Source: Robbsia andropogonis (GTDB lineage: Bacteria > Pseudomonadota > Gammaproteobacteria > Burkholderiales > Burkholderiaceae). From it: 64,000 nucleotides of DNA. Under the pieces are notes generated by a model. It had not been told where the DNA came from and searched no databases. It saw only the letters and a list, made by a program, of their open reading frames with translations. The position numbers were made by a program, and so were the translations under genes. Shown here piece after piece: positions 56,326-64,000 of the stretch (position 1 is its first letter; the number at the start of each line of letters is the position of its first letter). The DNA lies in NCBI RefSeq assembly GCF_000970345.1, contig NZ_LAQU01000005.1, forward strand, positions 213,751-277,750, written 5' to 3'.

Positions 56326-57591
56326 TTACTCCGCCAGATGGTTTGTTTTCACGCACTGCATGGACGTATAGTCCAGATCGGAACCCGTGGGGGTGAAAGC
56401 CGCCGTCTGTTGCAGGATCGCGGCGTAGTGTCCGGGACCCATCTCGGAAAATTCCTGTGCCATTGACTCATCGGCGAGTGTCTTTCCGATCATGCGCTGC
56501 ATGCCGATCTGAACGCCCGTAAAGTATCGCTGGTAGATCTTCGGGTATTTCTTCTCGAACAGGACGCGATGATGCGCATTGATGAAGAAGCGCTGATGAT
56601 TCGACGCGATGTCCTCATGCACTTCCCGGCGTGCTCGCCCCGTGATAAAGCGCGCCGTCATGTTGGTATGGCCGGTTTTAATGCCCCCCACTTTCGCGCC
56701 TTGAATGAGCTTGTCGTATTCCCACAGTTGCGCATGCACATTCAACTTCGTTAGTGCACGGATTGTTTCACTGATCTTTGTACCGTGCTGGGTGAGAAAC
56801 TGGTAGCACAAGTGAAAAGTAAGTTTGCCGCTGGCCGTTTGGAATTTTGCCGTGTCTGAATGCAATCCCGGCAAGGGGAGAATGGCATAGCGTGTATCCT
56901 CGCTGATAATCAATGACGTCTCCGTATTTCTGGTCAATGTCATCGGCGTAAAGCCTTTGCGATTCTCGTGAACGGACAAGGTCGCAACGTAGTTCTTAAC
57001 ATTCGCCCCGATATGTCTGGCTTCCGGTTCCCTGTCATGCCCCTCTCCTGCAACCGGATCGACAGCAAAGATATTGATGGGTATGTGTTTTAGCCTTGGA
57101 TCGAGGTTCATGAAATAGGCAATGCGGATGCACGTTACACCACCGCGACTCCAACCCATGAGATTGATTGCTTCCGGAAGGGTATTGCGGGCCGACATGA
57201 CCTTCAGGAGGCTCAGGATGGATGCCACATTCTCGTCGGCCCCAATGCCGCTGATCTGCAATGATTGGTTGCGGGGCATCAGCTTTCTGGCGAGCCAGGG
57301 CGTACCCGCCGATTTCAGATAGTCATCGACGCGTGCCTTCCCCGCGGCGACCTTGTGCTGCATGAGGTTCAAACGTGATTCGCCCGTGGCGTTGTCGACC
57401 GTGATCTGCGATGTCCACAACTGCCTGTCGGGACTACCGACCGCGCCGACCCCCTCGGTGACAACCCAGTCGACGAATTCGCTGCCCATACTGCGCGCGG
57501 CGTTGCCGAAGATGTTGACGATTTCGCCCGCTTGAGCGTCTTTGGACGAGGCACCCCCGGTGCCATGATTGTAAATGGTCAGGATGGTCAT
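56326..57591 (-). CDS. GxSxG hydrolase, possible secreted lipase effector
   Basis: A 421-residue protein starting MTILTIYNHGTGGASSKDAQ; the NHGTGG element resembles the oxyanion region of DUF5621/Tle-type hydrolases. Near residue 145 is INLMGWSRGGVTCIRIAY, a GxSxG nucleophile elbow, followed by FAVDPVAG with a candidate acidic residue. A conserved-looking His occurs in the C-terminal half (HLCYQFL, AHHRVLF, GPGHYAAIL). No signal peptide is visible. Composition is less GC-rich than its neighbours. Similar architectures occur in type VI phospholipase effectors, but no VgrG or immunity gene is adjacent here. Confidence 0.7.
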   Translation of the reverse strand: MTILTIYNHGTGGASSKDAQAGEIVNIFGNAARSMGSEFVDWVVTEGVGAVGSPDRQLWTSQITVDNATGESRLNLMQHKVAAGKARVDDYLKSAGTPWLARKLMPRNQSLQISGIGADENVASILSLLKVMSARNTLPEAINLMGWSRGGVTCIRIAYFMNLDPRLKHIPINIFAVDPVAGEGHDREPEARHIGANVKNYVATLSVHENRKGFTPMTLTRNTETSLIISEDTRYAILPLPGLHSDTAKFQTASGKLTFHLCYQFLTQHGTKISETIRALTKLNVHAQLWEYDKLIQGAKVGGIKTGHTNMTARFITGRARREVHEDIASNHQRFFINAHHRVLFEKKYPKIYQRYFTGVQIGMQRMIGKTLADESMAQEFSEMGPGHYAAILQQTAAFTPTGSDLDYTSMQCVKTNHLAE

Positions 57592-57647
57592 GCTCTGGTT
57601 CCGTCGTTTGGACTTTTGCAGGTCCGACGTGCCAGTCTATCGCCGTA

Positions 57648-57676
57648 AATCTAGAATGATTGACAGTACATTTCAA
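57648..57676 (-). promoter_or_regulatory. candidate promoter of the lipase-like gene
   Basis: On the minus strand TTGAAA (57671-57676), 17 spacer bases, then TAGATT (57648-57653), about 57 bases before the start codon. It lies in the short gap after the ABC ATPase gene, so the hydrolase is probably transcribed on its own. Confidence 0.45.
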
Positions 57677-57682
57677 TTTTTC

Positions 57683-59302
57683 TCAAAATGAGGCGGCCAT
57701 TACGAGGCGACCTTGTTGCAAGACCATGATGCGATCGCATAACGCACGCAGCGCCGCGACATCGTGCGAAATGCACAACACCGTCAGGCCGTACGACCGC
57801 ACGAGCCGATGCATCAGTTTCAGGATGCGCGCGCGCGTGAGAGCATCCAGCGCGGCTGTGGGTTCGTCGAGTACCAGAAGTTCAGGCCGACGAGCCAATG
57901 TCCGCGCCAACGCCACGCGGGCAGCTTCTCCTCCTGATAGCTGGTGAGGACGTCGGTGACGGAGGGTCGGCGACAGGCCGACCTCGCGTAGCGCTGTGTC
58001 GATGTCGAAGGCAGGGGCGATATGCCGTATGCCGGACGATAGATGCGCCGCTGTAGAAAGGATATCTCCGACGCTGCGCAATGGATCGAGGCTGGCGCAT
58101 GCGTCCTGATGGACGTATTGCACCGCATGCCGCCACGGCGCCCTGGCAGCGCCCGAGGGTCGGCCGGCGCACAGATCAATGTCGTTCCAGAGCACATGGC
58201 CGCTGTCTTGCGTCAACAGGCGAGCCACGATACGTCCCAACGTTGTCTTGCCGCTGCCGGATGGTCCGGTGAGGCCGACAATTTCGCCCCGATGCATCGT
58301 CAGATCGACGGCGTCGAGTACTTGCGCGCGTGGTTGAAACCATCTTCCGGCATAGCCTTTCCTGATTGCTCGCAGTTGAAGCGATGGCGTGCTCTGATCC
58401 GTCTTGCCATGTAGCGAGGCTGGCACGACGTCGCCGTTGCATGTCTCGTCGTCGACGTTCACTGGTCGCCGCGTAAATGCCGCCAATCGATGCGCGGCCC
58501 ATAAAGCTCGCGTGTAGCGGTGACGCGTCGGCGTACCGATGTCGGCGGCACGGAGGATGTCGACGCCGCGTCCCGCGCGCATGACCACAATGCGGTCGCA
58601 CTGGTCGACGGCCAACGACAGGTCATGCGTGATCAGCAAGACGGCGGCATGACGTGCGCGCGCGACGTCATTGATCAAGGACATCACGCGTTGTTGATTG
58701 GCGGCGTCAAGGCCGGTGGTCGGTTCATCGGCAAGTAGCAGATGGGGCTGCCGCGCAAGCGCCAAGGCGATCAATACACGCTGGCACATGCCGCCCGACA
58801 GTTGCGCGGGATAGGCTCGCAGTACCCGATCGGCGTCATGCAGCCCGACCTCGTTCAATAAGGCAACAGCGGTTGCTCGACGTTGCGACGGGGTCGACCA
58901 ACATTTGGCGGAAACACCCTCCGACGTACACGGAGCGTAGCGCAGTACGTCGTCTAATTGCTTCCCTATCCGACGAATGGGCTGCAAGGCGCCACGCGTA
59001 TCTTGAAAAATCATTGCCGTACGCAATGGGCTGCGCGGCGCGGCTGTCATGATACTGCCGCCGCGCTGAACCACGCCGCGTGGCAGCAAGCCCGCGATGG
59101 CAAGTGCAGTCATCGTTTTTCCGGAGCCGCTGGCCCCTACCAACGCGACGCGTTCACCGCGTCGAATGGAAAGCGACAACGCGTCGACGATGCGTGTCGG
59201 ACGATCCGATCTTCCCGATGGGGCAAGCGCGGTTTCCAGCGTCAACCGGTCAAGGCGAAGCAAGGTGTCCTGGCTCGGGTGATCGTCCGCGTGCGCACTC
59301 AA
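57683..59302 (-). CDS. Nik/Dpp-type ABC transporter ATPase, two fused nucleotide-binding domains
   Basis: A 539-residue fusion of two ATPases, equivalent to NikD+NikE or DppD+DppF. Domain 1 has ALVGASGSGKTMTALAIAGLL, LSGGMCQRVLIALALARQ and LLLADEPTTGLDAANQQ. Domain 2 has VGLTGPSGSGKTTLGRIVARLL, LSGGEAARVALARTLARR and LLVLDEPTAALDALT. The start is a TTG at 59302 overlapping the permease stop, the only start codon near the family's first residues. Last gene of a chain of overlapping genes that begins in cobJ. Confidence 0.9.
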   Translation of the reverse strand: MSAHADDHPSQDTLLRLDRLTLETALAPSGRSDRPTRIVDALSLSIRRGERVALVGASGSGKTMTALAIAGLLPRGVVQRGGSIMTAAPRSPLRTAMIFQDTRGALQPIRRIGKQLDDVLRYAPCTSEGVSAKCWSTPSQRRATAVALLNEVGLHDADRVLRAYPAQLSGGMCQRVLIALALARQPHLLLADEPTTGLDAANQQRVMSLINDVARARHAAVLLITHDLSLAVDQCDRIVVMRAGRGVDILRAADIGTPTRHRYTRALWAAHRLAAFTRRPVNVDDETCNGDVVPASLHGKTDQSTPSLQLRAIRKGYAGRWFQPRAQVLDAVDLTMHRGEIVGLTGPSGSGKTTLGRIVARLLTQDSGHVLWNDIDLCAGRPSGAARAPWRHAVQYVHQDACASLDPLRSVGDILSTAAHLSSGIRHIAPAFDIDTALREVGLSPTLRHRRPHQLSGGEAARVALARTLARRPELLVLDEPTAALDALTRARILKLMHRLVRSYGLTVLCISHDVAALRALCDRIMVLQQGRLVMAASF

Positions 59303-60183
59303 GGCTGCGCCCCCGGCACGAAACGCGCGCGCAACGCATGGCCTGCCTGATTGACGATCAGGACGGTCAGGAACAGCGCGAGCGCGGGAAAGGTCACGAG
59401 CCACCACTGCCCACCAATGAACGCACTGGCTCCATCCGCGATCAACGTGCCCCATTCTGCCGCCGGTGGACGCACGCCCATGCCGACGAACGACAAGCTG
59501 GCGCCGTTCAGCATGGCCCAGCCAATATTGGTGGTCGCATGGGCAATAAGGGATGGCAGGCTGTTCGGCAGCAGAATGCAAAAGAGGATGCGCACGGACG
59601 ACCAGCCATCCAGGCGCGCCGCATCCACATACGGTAACGCGCGGCGCTGCGCGATCTCGGTACGGGTGAGACGTGCGAAGAACGGTATGTTGATGAGCGC
59701 AGTTGCCAGGACGACGCTGCCGGCACCATTGCCAAAAACCGCGGCCAACGTCAACGCCACCACAAACAACGGAAATGCCATGGCGACATCCACCACCCGT
59801 TGGAACAGCCGGTCGACCTTGCCGCCGCACCACGCCGACGCCGCGCCTAGCATGCCGCCGCACAGCGCCGACAATAGCACTGCGCTCAATGCCATCATCA
59901 GGTCGAGTCGTGTTGCCGCAACGACGCGGATAAGCAAGTCGCGCCCGATCTCGTCCGTGCCGAACCAGTGGTGCCGGGACGGCGGCTGCAGCGACGCCAT
60001 GACATCCGCTTGATCCGCGTGCAGACCGGCAAAGCCCAAGACGGAGGGTCCCAGGCAGCCAATCATGGCAATGCATATCAGCCCGGCAAATGGCCTGCAT
60101 GCGACAAAAAAATGTTGCCCGAGGGCCAGCCGCATGCTGCCCAAGGTCGTGGTGCTGCGCGTTGGTCGATTGGCCTGACTCAT
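59299..60183 (-). CDS. Nik/Dpp-type ABC transporter permease (NikC/DppC-like)
   Basis: A 294-residue inner-membrane permease. It has about six helices and the family text HHWFGTDEIGRDLLIRVVAATR, VRILFCILLPNSLPSLIAHAT and LSFVGMGVRPPAAEWGTLIADG. The ATG at 60183 overlaps the stop of the other permease (ATGA); the upstream open frame is shadow. Part of the five-gene overlapping block starting with cobJ. Confidence 0.93.
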   Translation of the reverse strand: MSQANRPTRSTTTLGSMRLALGQHFFVACRPFAGLICIAMIGCLGPSVLGFAGLHADQADVMASLQPPSRHHWFGTDEIGRDLLIRVVAATRLDLMMALSAVLLSALCGGMLGAASAWCGGKVDRLFQRVVDVAMAFPLFVVALTLAAVFGNGAGSVVLATALINIPFFARLTRTEIAQRRALPYVDAARLDGWSSVRILFCILLPNSLPSLIAHATTNIGWAMLNGASLSFVGMGVRPPAAEWGTLIADGASAFIGGQWWLVTFPALALFLTVLIVNQAGHALRARFVPGAQP

Positions 60184-61196
60184 TGCTCGATCTCCGCGAC
60201 GCGCGGATCGAGCACTGCCGTGAGGCAATCGATCAGCATATTCCACACGGCGAAGAGGATCGCGACCATCAATATGAAACCTTGCAATGCCGGATAATCG
60301 GATGCGGCAAGTGCATCCAGTGCATAGGTGCCGATACCCGGCCAGGTGAAAACCCGTTCCACCGCGATGTTTGCGGCAAGCAAATAGGAGGCAACCATGC
60401 CGAACGCGGTCACAATGGGTGCCGCCGCCTGTGCCAGTGTGTAGTCTCGCAACACCCGCCACGGGGGCAAATCAAGGCTGCGTGCCGTTCTCACCGGAGC
60501 ACTGTCCAGCGCTTGTTGCATGGCCGAACAGGTCATGCGTGCCAGCGGCGCCATGCCGAACAGCGCCATGGTCGCGGCCGGCAGCAAAAGATGGCGGAAT
60601 GCATCTCGCCATAGCACGCCATCGTGCGCGATCCAGGCGTCGATAAGGAAAAAGCCCGTATGGTAAGGTGGGGCGATTGCAAACGCGTCGATACGCCCGG
60701 ATGGCTCGGGCGCCCATCCCAGGCGAAAGTAGAAGATATGGATCAGTAGAAGACCGATCACGAAACTCGGCAAGCCGATGCCGGCACTAGTGAGCCAACG
60801 GTAGAAAACGGCGACTGGGCCGGAACGACGGGACGCGGCGGCGATGCCGAGCGGAATGCCGATGATCGTGCTCAACAGGAGACCCACAAGGGTCAATTCG
60901 AGCGACGCCGGCAAGCGGTCACGCAGTTCTTGCAATACCGGCTCGCCGGTAGCATATGATCGCCCCCAGTCGCCCCGGCATAGCCCCAGCAGATAGCGGC
61001 CCAATTGCCTTGACACCGGCACATCCAGGCCTAACCGATGACGCAACGCGGCGAGCCCCTCCGCGTTGGCGGCTACGCCGCTCGCCAGATGTGCGACCGG
61101 GTCGCCGGGTAACAGTCGGGCCAGCAGGAACGTGCCAATAGCCGCCACCACGATGACGATGCCGGCGGACACCAGGCGCTTCAGGCCCCACCCCAT
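60180..61196 (-). CDS. Nik/Dpp-type ABC transporter permease (NikB/DppB-like)
   Basis: A 338-residue permease, starting MGWGLKRLVSAGIVIVVAAI. It has the family's LARLLPGDPVAHLASG in the first periplasmic loop, LGLDVPVSRQLGRYLLGLCRGDWGRS with the conserved GDWG, and RVFTWPGIGTYALDALAASDYPALQG near the end. Its start overlaps the binding-protein stop (TAATG). Six or so helices are visible. Substrate is set by the binding protein. Confidence 0.93.
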   Translation of the reverse strand: MGWGLKRLVSAGIVIVVAAIGTFLLARLLPGDPVAHLASGVAANAEGLAALRHRLGLDVPVSRQLGRYLLGLCRGDWGRSYATGEPVLQELRDRLPASLELTLVGLLLSTIIGIPLGIAAASRRSGPVAVFYRWLTSAGIGLPSFVIGLLLIHIFYFRLGWAPEPSGRIDAFAIAPPYHTGFFLIDAWIAHDGVLWRDAFRHLLLPAATMALFGMAPLARMTCSAMQQALDSAPVRTARSLDLPPWRVLRDYTLAQAAAPIVTAFGMVASYLLAANIAVERVFTWPGIGTYALDALAASDYPALQGFILMVAILFAVWNMLIDCLTAVLDPRVAEIEQ

Positions 61197-62893
61197 TACG
61201 GACCGACACCGGCTGTCGCGCGCGAAAGCGCTCGGAGGTCGACTTGGGCATGGACGTAATATGTGAAACCGGTCAGGTCACGCCGTAACGCCACATCGAA
61301 TGATGGCGTCCAGAGCGGGATCAATGGCACGTTACGCATCACCCGCGCCGCCGCCTTGCGCATCAATTGCTCGTATCGCGACTGTTCGGCGGGCGACGAA
61401 AGCCAACGTGCGGCATCGGTCAGCTGTTTCAAGCCGGCATCATCATACGACGAGAAATTCCAACGCCAATCGCCTTCGAAAAAGATGCGATAAAAGTAAT
61501 CAGGCTCGTTGAACCACGCCGAAGACCAGTCAAGGAACAAGGGCAGTGTCTTGCGTGTCTCGCGCTCGGCCCACTGCGTACCGGGGACCTTCTCCAATTG
61601 CACCTGGATGCCGACGGCGCGCAGCGATTGCTGGATCAGCAGGGCCGCAGGCTCGGCGACGCTGACGTCGGCGCTGCTGTAACACAGGGTGGTATCGAAG
61701 CCGCTGGGCAGTCCGGCATCACGCAGCAGCATTCGCGCACGTGCGATCCGGGTATCGTACGGATAGGGCTGTGGAAAGGTCGCGAGCGGCGCTTCCGAAT
61801 TATCGCTACCGATATCGAATGGCTTGGCGCCATACAGGCGCGCACCGTGACCTCGTGCAACGCCATCGAACATTGCCTGATAAGGCAGTGCATAGGCGAT
61901 TGCCTGACGCACACGAACGTCGTCGAACGGTTTCGTGCGGGTATTGAACGACAGGAAACGAAACGCGTTGGTCACCGGGATCGACAGCGGGCGTACGCCG
62001 GGCAAGGTCGCTGCTGCATCGAAGTCGGTCGGACGTAATTGCAGCACGATGTCGGCGTCGCCCCGGGACAGCGCCGCCACACGATTGGATGCATCCGGAA
62101 CGGCTTGCACGAGCGCCTGGCGCATGAAGGGCAGCGGCCCGTTGCGCCATGCGTCGAAGCGCGTGTAGGCAATGCGCTGGCCGGGCGTCCAGGAGGATAC
62201 CTTGAATGCGCCACCACCTGCCCCTTGCGCGCGTAGCCAGTCACGGCCCCAGGGGTCGTCCTGTGTTGCGTGCGTCTGGATCGTGCCCGCATCCAGGATG
62301 GCGCCATAGGTCAGCGCCAGGTTCGGCAGCAGATAACGGTCTGCCCGTGGCAAATCGATGCGCAAGGTCATCGCATCTTCGACAACACACTGCGCCGGGT
62401 CCGTCATCGAACCGGTGGAAAGTTGCTGCTTCGATCCTGGCAACGCCAGCGCGCGATCCAATGACCACTTGACCGCGTGCGCATCTACCGGACGGCCGCT
62501 ATGGAACGTCGCGCCATCGCGTAGACGGAAACGCCAGGACTTGCCGCCCTCCAGGGGGGTGAACGACTGCGCTGCGGCGCCCGCGAAATGCGTGTAGTCG
62601 TAACGATAGAACCCAGGTGTGCCGCTGACCGCCTTACGGTCGAATTGCACCAACGTGTCGTAGAGGTTCGAGAACGCGCCGATGGCTTCGTGATTGACGC
62701 CATCACCGTGCGGATCGAGACTATTGGGCGCGCCTTCACCAAGCACCCGGACGCTTTGCGCGCGCGTGACGCTATCGATATCCGCGGCATGCGCGGTTGA
62801 GAAGGGCGGTATGAACAGCAGCGGTAAGGCGCCCGCGCCGGCCGCGATGCCGGTGGCGGACGTGCTGTCGATCAGGAAACGGCGTCGATTCAC
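61196..62893 (-). CDS. Tat-exported solute-binding protein of a Nik/Dpp-type ABC importer
   Basis: A 565-residue SBP_bac_5 protein. A twin-arginine signal (NRRRFLIDSTSATGIAAGAG) precedes AHAAD, suggesting export in the folded state. Family text includes LGEGAPNSLDPHGDG, WRFRLRDGATFHSGRPVDAHAVKWSLDRAL, VRVRQAIAYALPYQAMFDGVA and RNVPLIPLWTPSF. The GTG at 62893 has GGAGAG six bases upstream and overlaps the cobJ stop by four bases (GTGA). That coupling suggests it carries cobalt, a cobalt chelate or another cobalamin-related ligand; peptides remain possible. Confidence 0.9.
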   Translation of the reverse strand: MNRRRFLIDSTSATGIAAGAGALPLLFIPPFSTAHAADIDSVTRAQSVRVLGEGAPNSLDPHGDGVNHEAIGAFSNLYDTLVQFDRKAVSGTPGFYRYDYTHFAGAAAQSFTPLEGGKSWRFRLRDGATFHSGRPVDAHAVKWSLDRALALPGSKQQLSTGSMTDPAQCVVEDAMTLRIDLPRADRYLLPNLALTYGAILDAGTIQTHATQDDPWGRDWLRAQGAGGGAFKVSSWTPGQRIAYTRFDAWRNGPLPFMRQALVQAVPDASNRVAALSRGDADIVLQLRPTDFDAAATLPGVRPLSIPVTNAFRFLSFNTRTKPFDDVRVRQAIAYALPYQAMFDGVARGHGARLYGAKPFDIGSDNSEAPLATFPQPYPYDTRIARARMLLRDAGLPSGFDTTLCYSSADVSVAEPAALLIQQSLRAVGIQVQLEKVPGTQWAERETRKTLPLFLDWSSAWFNEPDYFYRIFFEGDWRWNFSSYDDAGLKQLTDAARWLSSPAEQSRYEQLMRKAAARVMRNVPLIPLWTPSFDVALRRDLTGFTYYVHAQVDLRALSRATAGVGP

Positions 62894-64000
62894 CTTTCTC
62901 TCCTGGGAGTTGCATCCTGTCCCGCGGCGGGGTACCAGCGGGGGGTATATACCCATTGCCGGGTGCCGGGTGATCCGTTCGTAATGTATCGCGTGGTGGA
63001 CGCGCCGATGATCACCATCGTACGCATGTCCACATCGTCGGCTCGCAGGCTTTCCAGCGTGTGATGCCGAATGCGCCCCCCGGGCCGCCCGATGTCGCGG
63101 CCGAGCACCACGGGTGTTTCCGGAGCGCGGATCGTACGCAGCAATGCCAGCGCGCGATCGAGTTGCCATGGCCGCGCGCGGGAGATCGGATTGTAAAGGG
63201 CGATGGCCATATCGGCCTCCGCGGCCATGCGAAGCCGGGTTTCGATGATTTCCCAAGGCTTCAAGTTATCTGAAAGGGACATCAGGCAGCAATCGTGTCC
63301 GAGTGGCGCGCCGGCCGCCGCGGCGGTCGCGAAGGCGGCCGTGATGCCCGGCACGATTTGCACACGCACGCGGCGCAGCGCGCTGTCTTCGGCGGCGGTG
63401 TCGAGGGCTTCCATGACCGCCGCTGCCATTGCGAAGACGCCCGGATCACCCGATGACACGATTGCCACGCGGTTTCCCGACGCGGCGAGTTGTAATGCAT
63501 GTCGCGCACGTGCCATCTCCTCGCGGTTGTCGGTACCCTGGGGACGTTGCCACGGGGCGAAGGGGCCCGCCATATCGACGTATGTCGTGTAGCCGAGGAT
63601 ATCGTCGGCGTGTCTTAGTGCCTCGGATGCCATTGGCGCCAGCATTGCCTTATCTCCGGGGCCAAGACCGATGACAGACAAGATGCCCCGCGCGATGCCC
63701 AGGGTGTCAGGCGTCACCGGTACCGTGCGAATATCGAGTCCGATGCCGTCGGAGCCTGTGTCGAGGGATGCGTCGGTGTAGCGCACCGGTACCCCCATCG
63801 CGTCGGCAGTGTCGTCGATTCGATCGTCGCCCATCAATGCGCGTGGACACCGCAAGGCTCCTACCGCGGCGCGCGCAATATCGGCCTGTTGCAAGGTGAC
63901 CTCGATGCGATCGGCCAGTGCGTCATCGACCACGCACACATTGACGACAACACCTCGCGGGTGAATCAGCAACGTGCCTGCGGGCGCACTACGCTCGTAT
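62890..64000 (-). CDS. cobJ: CbiG-CobJ fusion: precorrin-3B C17-methyltransferase (5' part beyond window)
   Basis: S-adenosylmethionine methyltransferase of ring contraction in aerobic cobalamin synthesis. The CobJ domain begins ILSVIGLGPGDKAMLAPMASEAL, with GYTTYVDMAGPF, RVAIVSSGDPGVFAMAAAVME, VQIVPGITAAFATAAAAGAPLGHDCCLMSLSD, and MAIALYNPISRARPWQLDRAL. Before it lie about 90 residues of CbiG type (LIHPRGVVVNVCVVDD), and the frame stays open to base 64000, so the gene is a fusion whose start is outside the window. A TTG at 63972 is not needed as start. Its stop overlaps the binding-protein gene of the ABC importer. Confidence 0.93.
   Translation of the reverse strand, partial: YERSAPAGTLLIHPRGVVVNVCVVDDALADRIEVTLQQADIARAAVGALRCPRALMGDDRIDDTADAMGVPVRYTDASLDTGSDGIGLDIRTVPVTPDTLGIARGILSVIGLGPGDKAMLAPMASEALRHADDILGYTTYVDMAGPFAPWQRPQGTDNREEMARARHALQLAASGNRVAIVSSGDPGVFAMAAAVMEALDTAAEDSALRRVRVQIVPGITAAFATAAAAGAPLGHDCCLMSLSDNLKPWEIIETRLRMAAEADMAIALYNPISRARPWQLDRALALLRTIRAPETPVVLGRDIGRPGGRIRHHTLESLRADDVDMRTMVIIGASTTRYITNGSPGTRQWVYTPRWYPAAGQDATPRRER

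Overview
The window reads as a chromosomal segment of a GC-rich betaproteobacterium, most likely Burkholderiaceae (Burkholderia/Robbsia-like). This rests on the dense GC-rich coding, the DUF2844/DUF3443 lipoprotein pair, the FUSC/DUF1656/HlyD/NodT pump, the Tat-exported phospholipase C and an aerobic (cob-type) cobalamin pathway. Genus-level placement is inference. No rRNA, tRNA, CRISPR array, phage or intact insertion sequence was seen.

Layout. 1-3782: glycerol-3-phosphate / glycerophosphodiester uptake and hydrolysis (ugpA, cut by the left edge, then ugpE, ugpC, ugpQ). 3783-4725: an AT-rich patch with a frame-broken methyltransferase-like gene. 4726-9025: an RcsB-like regulator, a DUF1345 membrane protein, a PGDYG protein coupled to a LysO-type exporter, and an SMR exporter. 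9235-13319: phospholipase C and a 523-residue orphan protein. 13355-19102: a tightly overlapping marR-FUSC-DUF1656-HlyD-NodT efflux operon with a probably leaderless marR. 19418-21529: a hendecad coiled-coil protein with a frame break before its membrane anchor, then gnd. 21913-28486: a MacAB/OMF tripartite exporter and an MFS pump. 28681-31769: nadB and nadA, convergent. 31965-35290: a PepSY protein behind a Fur-like box, DUF3443, DUF2844 and an AT-rich gap.

35291-48598 is a cobalamin block: DUF1289, cobB, cobO and cobE on the minus strand; a secreted protein, a degenerate response regulator and a TlpA-like thioredoxin; then cobW, cobN and a magnesium-chelatase-type gene on the plus strand. 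That last gene is split between two frames. The AAA+ part (ChlI-like) stops four bases after an A AAA AAA heptamer, and the VWA part (ChlD-like) is open in exactly the -1 frame. A two-part hairpin starts nine bases after the heptamer. This matches the reported programmed-frameshift chlD genes, in which one gene supplies both the small and medium cobaltochelatase subunits beside cobN. It is the strongest finding here.

48637-55948 holds an SDR, a LysR regulator with a clear operator, a 3-hydroxyisobutyrate-dehydrogenase-like enzyme, an aldehyde dehydrogenase, an M20 amidohydrolase and a DUF3100 membrane protein. They look like a catabolic module of unknown substrate. 56326-57591 encodes a GxSxG hydrolase that may be a secreted lipase. 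57683-64000 is a Nik/Dpp-type ABC importer whose four genes overlap one another and also the stop of a CbiG-CobJ fusion gene leaving the right edge. That coupling suggests import of cobalt, or a cobalt chelate, for cobalamin synthesis.
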